A stretch of DNA of 5,139 bases. Origin: CAYOVG01 sp964407285. GTDB lineage: Bacteria > Desulfobacterota > Syntrophobacteria > Syntrophobacterales > Syntrophobacteraceae. Location: positions 1 to 5,139 of the forward strand of contig CAYOVG010000431.1 in assembly GCA_964407285.1 (NCBI GenBank), in the 5' to 3' direction. The stretch's first letter is position 1, and each line of letters begins with the position of its first letter. A program made the position numbers and the translations under genes. The notes beneath the pieces are model-generated. The model did not search any database and had not been told where the DNA came from. It saw only the letters and a list, made by a program, of their open reading frames with translations. Below are positions 1-5,139 of this stretch, one piece after another.

Positions 1-714
1 GTGAGGGCCGCCGTCATCGTGACCAGCGACAAATGCTACGAGAACCGTGAATGGATCTGGGGCTACAGGTAGACCGATCCGATGGGCGGCCACGACCCTT
101 ACAGTTCGAGCAAGGGGTGCGCGGAACTGGTTGCTTCCGCTTACCAGAGGTCTTTCTTCCCACTGGAAGAATACGGGAGAGGGCGCCGCACGCTGGTCGC
201 ATCCGCTCGCGCCGGCAATGTCATTGGAGGCGGCGACTGGGGCGCCGACCGGCTGATACCCGATTGCGCCCGGTACCTGAACCGAGGCGAGCAGATCGTC
301 ATTCGCAGTCCCGGAGCCGTTCGCCCATGGCAACACGTGCTCGAACCACTATCCGGCTACATATCGCTGGCTGCCGGTATGCTGGCGGGGAGGACTTCCT
401 TGTCCGGTCCATGGAACTTCGGTCCCGCCGATTGTGAGTTTTGGACAGTCGAAAGCGTTGTCCGGGAGGTGATTCGCCTTTGGGGCGACGGCAGTTACAG
501 GGTGGAGAGCGACGGCAAGCAGCTTCATGAAGCTCACACACTGCGCCTGGATTGCAGCAAGGCCTTCCACCGGCTGGGATGGACCCCCAAGTACAATGTT
601 CGCAAAGCCCTGGAAAGCACCATTGACTGGTACGCGAAGTTCTACTCCGGAGTACATGGAAACGCATTACTCGATTTTACCCTGGATCAGATCAAAGCAT
701 ACGAAGCTCTATGA
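1..714 (+). pseudogene. rfbG: CDP-glucose 4,6-dehydratase, 3' part, interrupted by an in-frame amber codon
   Basis: This extended SDR enzyme converts CDP-glucose to CDP-4-keto-6-deoxyglucose in the cytoplasm, the first committed step to CDP-3,6-dideoxyhexoses. Frame 1 is open from the window edge except for TAG at 70-72. Before the stop the protein reads TSDKCYENREW (22-54), a family signature. After it come DPYSSSKGCAE with the catalytic Tyr (100-102) and Lys (112-114), then GNVIGGGDW, and RPWQHVLEPL (322-351), which is typical of this dehydratase. The family is about 360 residues long, so roughly the first 120, including the NAD-binding GxxGxxG, lie upstream of the window. The expected text is GYRE.DPMGG, so the TAG most likely replaced GAG by one base change. 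An ATG at 82 could restart translation, but the product would lack the Rossmann half. The family call is firm; whether the gene is really dead depends on the TAG being real. Confidence 0.88.
70..72 (+). other. In-frame TAG inside rfbG
   Basis: TAG falls between GYR and TDPMGG in an otherwise conserved block of RfbG. Both flanks match the family in the same frame, so this is a nonsense change rather than a frameshift. GAG to TAG or CAG to TAG would each explain it with one substitution. A sequencing or assembly error is a live alternative. Confidence 0.85.
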
Positions 715-872
715 CGGATCGAAAGTCCCACGGCATGCGTTTCCGGAAGTTCGCCATCGCCGCACTCCGGAAGGCGGACGACCGGGAACCGGCGCCGCCG
801 GGTCGCGTCATTCACGAAACATTTCACAGGAAAGAACTCATCTTCAATGGAACCGACCGGAAAAACCGTTGA
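711..872 (+). CDS. Small hypothetical protein, 53 aa, overlapping the rfbG stop
   Basis: I do not recognise this product. The ATG at 711 shares the sequence ATGA with the rfbG stop codon, the usual sign of translational coupling, and the frame runs to TGA at 870-872. Third codon positions are strongly G/C, as in the flanking genes, which favours real coding over a chance frame. The protein is basic and charged, with MRFRKFAIAALRKADDRE near the start and HETFHRKELIFNGTDRKNR at the end; no membrane segment is seen. Its end overlaps the next possible start (847) by 26 bases. It could be a free small protein, an antitoxin-like partner for the PemK/MazF-like stretch that follows, or the N-terminus of that stretch separated by a frameshift at the A-run 861-865. 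Confidence 0.4.
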   Translation: MTDRKSHGMRFRKFAIAALRKADDREPAPPGRVIHETFHRKELIFNGTDRKNR

Positions 873-1240
873 TCTATCGAGAACACGTGCGGATGCCGGG
901 GTCATTCCCGGGATCATTTACGGAGTGTCGGCCACATCGTCCCATCGGCACGGCGAGGATATCCAACCGGCGCTGGCGTTGAAGGCGCTTGACGGCGATG
1001 GGGAAGCCGAGTTCGCGCTCATAACGAAGCAGCCTCCACCGGGCAAGGAACCGTCCGTTCAACTCCAGCCGGACGACTTCGACGGCGCCGCCGTTCATAG
1101 CGGCTGTTACGTCCGCTTCGAGAAGCGCTATCACATCGACAGCCGAAACATAATCAGACCGGAAGCCAGGCTGACCGACAAGGCCATGGCATCCGTGTTC
1201 AGATCGATCATCGCCGCCGAGACGTCGCGCTTCCACGCGC
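847..1240 (+). CDS. PemK/MazF-like domain, in frame with and continuing into rfbH
   Basis: This is an in-frame open extension upstream of RfbH with good third-position GC. From about residue 18 it resembles a PemK/MazF endoribonuclease fold: a PGxIY opening strand (VIPGIIYG), then GEDIQPALALKAL in the place of the usual RPalVl strand, FALITKQPP in the place of the aITsq strand, then CYVRFEKRYHIDSRNI and LTDKAMASVFRSI matching the late yvr..kl.tid...i and final-helix segments. Residue 40 is Gln where MazF proteins have the conserved Arg of RP, while Thr60 of the IT motif is kept, so RNase activity is doubtful. A ribosome site AGGAAAG (828-834) lies about 12 bases before the ATG at 847. No stop separates it from RfbH, so it is either a true N-terminal fusion or a toxin-like remnant that lost its stop. 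The assignment is from memory of motifs only. Confidence 0.4.
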
Positions 1241-2550
1241 ACGCGCACCGCCGCTCCGAATTCGTTCCCGGAAAATCTCCTGTTCAGGTATCAGGACGGA
1301 CGTTCGATCATGTCGAACTGCGGACTCTTGTCGATTCGGCATTGGATTTCTGGCTGACAACGGGTCGGTTCAACGATGCGTTCGAGAGGAGGCTCGAGGA
1401 ATTCCTGGGCGTGAAGCACGTCTTGACGACAAACTCCGGATCGTCCGCCAATCTTCTGGCCGTGGCCGCGCTGACTTCACCGAAACTGGGGGAAAAACGT
1501 CTGAAACCCGGAGATGAAGTCATCACGGTTGCCGCGGCGTTTCCGACTACCGTAAATCCTTTGCTTCAATACGGCCTTACGCCCGTTTTCGTGGATGTGG
1601 ACATTCCCACCTACGGAATCAGGCCGGATCACATCGAACCTGCGGTGACGGAAAGAACGCGGGCCATTGTGCTTGCGCACACCCTGGGCAACGCGTTCGA
1701 CCTCGGAGAAGCGCTCCGCGTCGCGCAAAAGTTCGATCTCTGGGTCATCGAGGATTGCTGCGACGCTCTCGGAACCCGCTACGATCCAGGCGATTCGGAA
1801 TCGCCGCCTCGTCCCGTGGGGACTTTCGGCCATATCGGGACTTTTTCGTTTTACCCCGCCCATCATATCACCATGGGCGAGGGCGGAGCCCTGGCCACCA
1901 ATGACGGTCTCCTGCGAAAAGTCATCGAGTCCTTCAGGGACTGGGGACGCGACTGCTGGTGTCCTCCGGGGCACGACAATACCTGCAAACGCCGGTTCGA
2001 ATGGCGGCTGGGAGAACTCCCCGCGGGATACGATCATAAGTATGTCTACTCCCATGTCGGATACAATCTGAAGATCACGGATATGCAGGCAGCGGTCGGC
2101 CTGGCCCAAATGGAGAAGCTGGAGCGATTCATGCAAAGGCGTGCACGCAATTTCGAACTACTCGAGGCCGGCCTCAAGCCCTTCGAAGACCTTTTCATTC
2201 TCCCGAAGGCCACTCCGGGATGCACCCCTTCCTGGTTCGGATTTCCGATCACACTGACGGACGGAGCACCTTTCAAACGTGAGGACCTCCTGCGGTTCCT
2301 GAACGACAAGAACATCGGAACGCGGTTGCTCTTCGGCGGAAACCTTTTGAGGCAACCCTACTTCAAAGGGCTTCCCTACAAGGTTTTCGATGGAAGGGGT
2401 TTCTCGCGGGACGCGGCACTGCTTTGCAATACCGACCGGATCATGACGGATACATTCTGGACAGGGGTATTTCCGGCTCTCACGGACGCTCATATTCAGT
2501 ATATCGTCGACACAATAGCGGCTTTCGTTGCAAAGAACACATCAGAATAG
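1186..2550 (+). CDS. rfbH: Lipopolysaccharide biosynthesis protein RfbH, CDP-4-keto-6-deoxyglucose 3-dehydrase (E1)
   Basis: This is a PLP and [2Fe-2S] enzyme that removes the C-3 hydroxyl of CDP-4-keto-6-deoxyglucose, working with an NADH reductase (RfbI/AscD type), to give CDP-3,6-dideoxyhexoses. Counting from ATG 1186 (454 aa; the usual length is about 437), the protein shows FVPGKSPVQVSG near residue 30, FWLTTGRFNDAFE, a TTNSGSSANLL PLP-phosphate region, EVITVAAAFPTTVNP and VIEDCCDALGT. FYPAHHITMGEGG has the His pair 226-227; one of these replaces the aminotransferase Lys, the hallmark of this family. Cluster ligands appear complete: Cys192, Cys257, Cys259 and Cys267, with the C-x-C-x7-C spacing kept. 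The first gap is 64 rather than the family's 57 residues because of a 7-residue insert. ATG 1186 gives the expected N-terminal length, but its ribosome site is weak and the frame stays open upstream to 847, so a 567-aa fused product is possible. The gene looks functional. Confidence 0.93.
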   Translation: MASVFRSIIAAETSRFHAHAHRRSEFVPGKSPVQVSGRTFDHVELRTLVDSALDFWLTTGRFNDAFERRLEEFLGVKHVLTTNSGSSANLLAVAALTSPKLGEKRLKPGDEVITVAAAFPTTVNPLLQYGLTPVFVDVDIPTYGIRPDHIEPAVTERTRAIVLAHTLGNAFDLGEALRVAQKFDLWVIEDCCDALGTRYDPGDSESPPRPVGTFGHIGTFSFYPAHHITMGEGGALATNDGLLRKVIESFRDWGRDCWCPPGHDNTCKRRFEWRLGELPAGYDHKYVYSHVGYNLKITDMQAAVGLAQMEKLERFMQRRARNFELLEAGLKPFEDLFILPKATPGCTPSWFGFPITLTDGAPFKREDLLRFLNDKNIGTRLLFGGNLLRQPYFKGLPYKVFDGRGFSRDAALLCNTDRIMTDTFWTGVFPALTDAHIQYIVDTIAAFVAKNTSE

Positions 2551-2561
2551 AGAATCTTTCC

Positions 2562-3791
2562 ATGACCAGAGAACAGAAAATCAATACAATAGGGACGATA
2601 ATTCTTACGGGTTTCTTTGTATCGGTCATATTTCATTATGTGAACGCTGCCTACATGGGGTTGTCTTATCCTCACAATACATTTCTATTTACTCCAGTGG
2701 ATAGATTCAACGACTTTTTCCATCCATACAACCTTAGCGCAAACCTGAATCCTTATTTCGAGAAATACATATTTCCAAGCAATTATTTTCCTTTCGGAAA
2801 CCTTGTTTTCTATGTATTTACTTTTTTTCCGAAATGGCTGGCTTTCCTTATTTATAGTTCTATTTTCATCGTGGGATTTTTGATAATCAATCATTATTAT
2901 GTAGGAAATAAAGCAAATAATGACTATAGAAATACAATAATCTTTTCCTGCCTTGCATTCCCTTTTCTGTTTACTGTTGACAGGGGGAATTTGGAAGGTC
3001 TTATGTGCATCAGCCTTCTCCTTTTTATGTTTTACTTTATTAAGAAGAATATATGGCTGAGTTCACTATTTTTGGCCGTGCCGATATGCATGAAGCTTTA
3101 CCCGGCAGTCTTTTTAATGCTTTTCCTATCAGAGAAGCGTTACAAAGAGTTTATGCTGACTTCCTTGTTGTGCCTTCTTCTTACCGTCATAAGCCTGTTC
3201 CTCTTTGAAGGCGGTTTTATCGCCAACCTCAAATTCGTTCTTTCCGGTTTCGGCATATCCGGAAATTACAACCTGGCAAACAACAATGTGATGCAATCGG
3301 GTGTCGGGTTGTTCTCCATGGTGAAGGCGCTCCTGATAAGCACCGGCGCCATAGAAACCGTCAACATGGCGACAATAAACCGCATCTATGTATTATCGGT
3401 AATGGTTACCTTTTGCGGAATGCTCGCTTTCATCTTTCTCGCCCGGGTGGAATTATGGAAGAAGGCGGCTCTGCTGACCTTCGCCATGCTCCTTTTCCCG
3501 CAGATTTCGGGAGAATACAAATTGCTCCACCTGTACGTCCCGATGTTTCTTTTCATAAACAACAAACATTCCAGCAAATCCGACATGGTTTATTCCGTCA
3601 TATTCGGCCTCCTGCTCATTCCAAAGAATTACTACATTTTTCCGAGTATCGTATCGGATTCCGGAACCGCGGACATCTCGATCAGGGTGGTCCTCAATCC
3701 ACTGCTGATGGTATCGATGATGGGAAGCATCATCTTCAGCGGACTGCTGCAGAAACGGGAATACAGGACCGCCGAATTGGAACCGCTTTAG
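2562..3791 (+). CDS. Multi-membrane GT87/DUF2029-like glycosyltransferase
   Basis: This is a 409-aa integral membrane protein with about 10 hydrophobic segments (roughly 8-28, 92-112, 124-138, 145-162, 164-188, 197-216, 274-294, 302-334, 342-358, 376-396). The first external loop carries acidic residues Asp47 and Asp51 in VDRFNDFFHPY, followed by a YFPFGNLVFY block. DRGNLEG (140-146) and KLYPAVFL (178-185) follow. This layout fits GT-C enzymes of the GT87/DUF2029 type, which use polyprenyl-phosphate sugars on the outer face of the inner membrane. The start ATG 2562 is 11 bases after the rfbH stop and is the first Met giving a sensible N-terminus; earlier in-frame Mets overlap rfbH. The ribosome site is weak. 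About the first 500 bases are near one-third GC, far below the neighbours, and the last 500 are near 55-60 percent. A Wzy-type polymerase is a less likely alternative, since the DRGN and KLYP blocks favour GT87. Confidence 0.72.
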   Translation: MTREQKINTIGTIILTGFFVSVIFHYVNAAYMGLSYPHNTFLFTPVDRFNDFFHPYNLSANLNPYFEKYIFPSNYFPFGNLVFYVFTFFPKWLAFLIYSSIFIVGFLIINHYYVGNKANNDYRNTIIFSCLAFPFLFTVDRGNLEGLMCISLLLFMFYFIKKNIWLSSLFLAVPICMKLYPAVFLMLFLSEKRYKEFMLTSLLCLLLTVISLFLFEGGFIANLKFVLSGFGISGNYNLANNNVMQSGVGLFSMVKALLISTGAIETVNMATINRIYVLSVMVTFCGMLAFIFLARVELWKKAALLTFAMLLFPQISGEYKLLHLYVPMFLFINNKHSSKSDMVYSVIFGLLLIPKNYYIFPSIVSDSGTADISIRVVLNPLLMVSMMGSIIFSGLLQKREYRTAELEPL

Positions 3792-3822
3792 CATGAACGG
3801 TTTTCAGATGAGAAGAGAAGAA

Positions 3823-3830
3823 GAAGGAAC
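3823..3830 (+). promoter_or_regulatory. Ribosome binding site deciding the GT2 start
   Basis: The purine-rich GAAGGAAC lies 7 to 8 bases before ATG 3835. It is the clearest Shine-Dalgarno-like site in the window and supports 3835 over the in-frame ATGs at 3793 and 3808. Confidence 0.65.
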
Positions 3831-3834
3831 AAGA

Positions 3835-4701
3835 ATGGAGTATTTCCATCCACACGTGTCGGTCTGCATTCCAACGTATAATTCCGAGGAATTCATCGGA
3901 GAAGCCATTGAATCGGTTCTGAGGCAGACCATGGCCGACTTCGAATTGATCGTCATCGACGACGGGTCTACAGACCACACCCTTGCAAAGGCATCCGCCT
4001 ACGGAGACGACCCTCGTATCCGTGTTTTCTCCAATGAAACCAACATGGGAATGGAAGGCAACTGGAACAGAGTCCTGTCCGAGGCAGGAGGCCGATACAT
4101 AAAGGTATTGTGTGACGACGACCGGCTGCATCCCGAATGCCTGGAGCGGCAAGCGGCGGTCCTGGATGACCCCGCCCATGAAGGCATAGCTCTCGTATGT
4201 TCCGACAGGCGCATCATCGACAGCAAGGGACGTACGATTCTGACCAGGGGCTTTCCGGGAAAGAGGGGTAGAGTGAACGGCCGCGAGGCCGTCAGGCGAT
4301 GCATCCGGGCAGGAACGAACCTCATCGGAGAGCCGTCGGCCGTGCTCTTCAGGGCAGAAATAATAAACAAGATCGGTAAGTTCGATGGGACCATCCCATA
4401 CATGATCGATCTGGACTACTGGTTCAGGGCGCTCCTGCACGGCGATCTTTACGTGATAGGAAGCGTGCTGTGCGATTTCCGGGTTTCCAGCGAATCGACC
4501 AGCGTGCAGACCGTCAATTCCCAGTTTGGGGACGTAAGGAAATTCATTGACAAGTACATCGGTCATCCAGCGATCACAGGAGTAAGCAGCGTAGACAGAA
4601 AGATCGGATTGTTGAACGCCTTCAAGGCATGCTCTCTGAGGCATGTACTCTACAGATTGTTGCTTCATACGGCAAGTTGCCGACAGCGATTCGGAAATTG
4701 A
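3835..4701 (+). CDS. Family 2 glycosyltransferase
   Basis: This cytoplasmic GT-A-fold sugar transferase probably adds one residue of the repeat unit from a nucleotide-sugar donor. From ATG 3835 (288 aa) it opens with VSVCIPTYNSEEFIGEAIES (8-27). It continues with QTMADFELIVIDDGSTDHT, where the nucleotide-binding acidic pair is Asp42-Asp43, then NETNMGMEGNWNRVL, and VLCDDDRLHPECLE with the metal-binding Asp94-Asp96. A later GEPSAVLFR and the IDLDYWFRALLHGD block match the acceptor-side region with its likely catalytic acidic residues. I prefer ATG 3835 because AGAAGGAAC sits about 7 bases upstream and the family motif begins a few residues in; ATG 3793 and 3808 are in frame but have no comparable ribosome site. 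The gene follows the membrane glycosyltransferase by 43 bases, consistent with one transcript. Donor and acceptor cannot be read from the sequence. Confidence 0.9.
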   Translation: MEYFHPHVSVCIPTYNSEEFIGEAIESVLRQTMADFELIVIDDGSTDHTLAKASAYGDDPRIRVFSNETNMGMEGNWNRVLSEAGGRYIKVLCDDDRLHPECLERQAAVLDDPAHEGIALVCSDRRIIDSKGRTILTRGFPGKRGRVNGREAVRRCIRAGTNLIGEPSAVLFRAEIINKIGKFDGTIPYMIDLDYWFRALLHGDLYVIGSVLCDFRVSSESTSVQTVNSQFGDVRKFIDKYIGHPAITGVSSVDRKIGLLNAFKACSLRHVLYRLLLHTASCRQRFGN

Positions 4702-4771
4702 ACGCCAGGACGTTGAGCGACTCCCCCGGAATCCAACTCACACCCCGCCGGCCGACGGCGAGAAAACAGCC
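4702..4771 (+). other. Intergenic gap between the GT2 and the SDR gene
   Basis: This 70-base gap holds one small inverted repeat, CGCCG at 4746-4750 and CGGCG at 4756-4760, with a 5-base loop. No T-run follows on either strand, so it does not look like an intrinsic terminator, and no clear promoter is visible. Co-transcription across the gap is the simplest reading. Confidence 0.5.
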
Positions 4772-5139
4772 ATGATGAATCCCCTGGAACAAGACCTTGA
4801 TTACATACTCGCCCACACTCATGGATTGTGGGAAGCAATACGGGGGAAGAGAATTTTCATCACGGGAGGCACCGGTTTTTTCGGCTGCTGGCTTCTGGAG
4901 AGTTTCACATGGGCGAATGAGCGGCTGCATCTCGGCTCGGAAGCAGTGGTGCTGACCCGGGACTACGGCGCATTCCGGCAAAAGGCCCCCCACCTTGCCC
5001 GTCACGCCGCGATCAGCTTTCATATCGGGGACATCTGTTCCCCCCGGTTCCCCGAAGGCGAATTCTCCCACATCCTCCACACGGCCACGGAAGCCAATGC
5101 AAAGCGCAATGCGGAAAATCCGCTTTATATGATCGATAC
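4772..5139 (+). CDS. NAD-dependent epimerase/dehydratase (extended SDR), 5' part
   Basis: This is the N-terminal 122 codons of a nucleotide-sugar SDR that runs off the window. After a short leader (MMNPLEQDLDYILAHT), residues 28-42 read IFITGGTGFFGCWLL, the Rossmann GxxGxxG with Gly32, Gly35 and Gly38. Then come AVVLTRD, where Arg63-Asp64 end the second strand, GDIC with Asp87 (the adenine-side acidic residue), and FSHILHTATEAN, the strand-4 segment of the extended family. The catalytic YxxxK lies beyond the window. Among sugar SDRs this could be a 4-reductase or epimerase finishing the CDP-dideoxyhexose, or act on another nucleotide sugar; the visible part does not decide. Two ATGs (4772 and 4775) are adjacent, and the upstream purines GGCGAGAAAA form only a weak ribosome site. 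The frame is also open back through the intergenic gap, but without conserved sequence. Confidence 0.85.
   Translation, partial: MMNPLEQDLDYILAHTHGLWEAIRGKRIFITGGTGFFGCWLLESFTWANERLHLGSEAVVLTRDYGAFRQKAPHLARHAAISFHIGDICSPRFPEGEFSHILHTATEANAKRNAENPLYMID

Noticed and set aside
70..72. TAG read as pyrrolysine
   Set aside because: Known Pyl sites are in methylamine methyltransferases. Here the site is a conserved acidic position of a sugar dehydratase, and no supporting context is in the window.
742..773. Direct repeat TCCGGAAG at 742-749 and 766-773
   Set aside because: Eight bases in a GC-rich coding-like stretch with no further copies; it reflects repeated Arg-Lys codons (FRK and LRK).
527..982. 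Frame 2 open stretch across the rfbG end and the following region
   Set aside because: It overlaps conserved RfbG in another frame, its third positions are not coding-like, and the translation is rich in Arg, Pro and Trp without any motif.
1477..2136. Antisense open frame (219 codons) opposite rfbH
   Set aside because: The + strand is strongly conserved RfbH with catalytic residues, and the antisense translation has no family pattern.
3736..4668. Long antisense open frame (310 codons) opposite the GT2 gene
   Set aside because: The + strand carries clear GT2 motifs over the same bases. The antisense product shows no recognisable domain, and such frames are expected opposite GC-rich genes.
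4746..4760. CGCCG/CGGCG inverted repeat as a terminator
   Set aside because: The stem is only 5 bp and no T-run follows on either strand.

Overview
The window looks like part of a surface-polysaccharide (O-antigen type) gene cluster. All visible genes are on the + strand. The core chemistry is CDP-3,6-dideoxyhexose synthesis: the 3' part of rfbG (CDP-glucose 4,6-dehydratase) is followed by rfbH (the PLP/[2Fe-2S] 3-dehydrase E1). After these come a GT87/DUF2029-like multi-membrane glycosyltransferase, a family 2 glycosyltransferase, and the first ~122 codons of an extended-type SDR (NAD-dependent sugar epimerase/dehydratase). Most of the sequence is GC-rich with G/C-rich third codon positions. 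The membrane-protein gene is the exception: its first ~500 bases are only about one-third GC. A Gram-negative bacterium is likely from the gene content. A deltaproteobacterium-like or similar moderately GC-rich anaerobe is a guess only.

Layout. 1-714: C-terminal two thirds of RfbG, broken by an in-frame TAG at 70-72 where the family normally has an acidic residue. 711-872: a 53-codon ORF of unknown function, joined to rfbG by an ATGA overlap. 847-1240: a stretch in frame with rfbH, which I read as a degenerate PemK/MazF-like domain. 1186-2550: RfbH proper, with its key residues intact. 2562-3791: the membrane glycosyltransferase. 3835-4701: the GT2. 4702-4771: a short intergenic gap without a convincing terminator. 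4772-5139: the SDR, running off the end.

How the genes would work together. RfbG makes CDP-4-keto-6-deoxyglucose. RfbH, with a reductase partner not seen here, removes the C-3 hydroxyl. A short-chain reductase or epimerase, possibly the one at the 3' end, would then set the final sugar. The two glycosyltransferases would add sugars to the lipid-linked repeat unit or modify it. The amber codon in rfbG would stop supply of the first intermediate unless it is a sequencing error, is suppressed, or is bypassed by another copy.

The most unusual points are the amber codon in an otherwise well-kept rfbG, the in-frame PemK/MazF-like extension on RfbH with the family's conserved RP arginine changed to glutamine, and the sharp GC change inside the membrane-protein gene. 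Family assignments come from remembered motifs; no database search was run.
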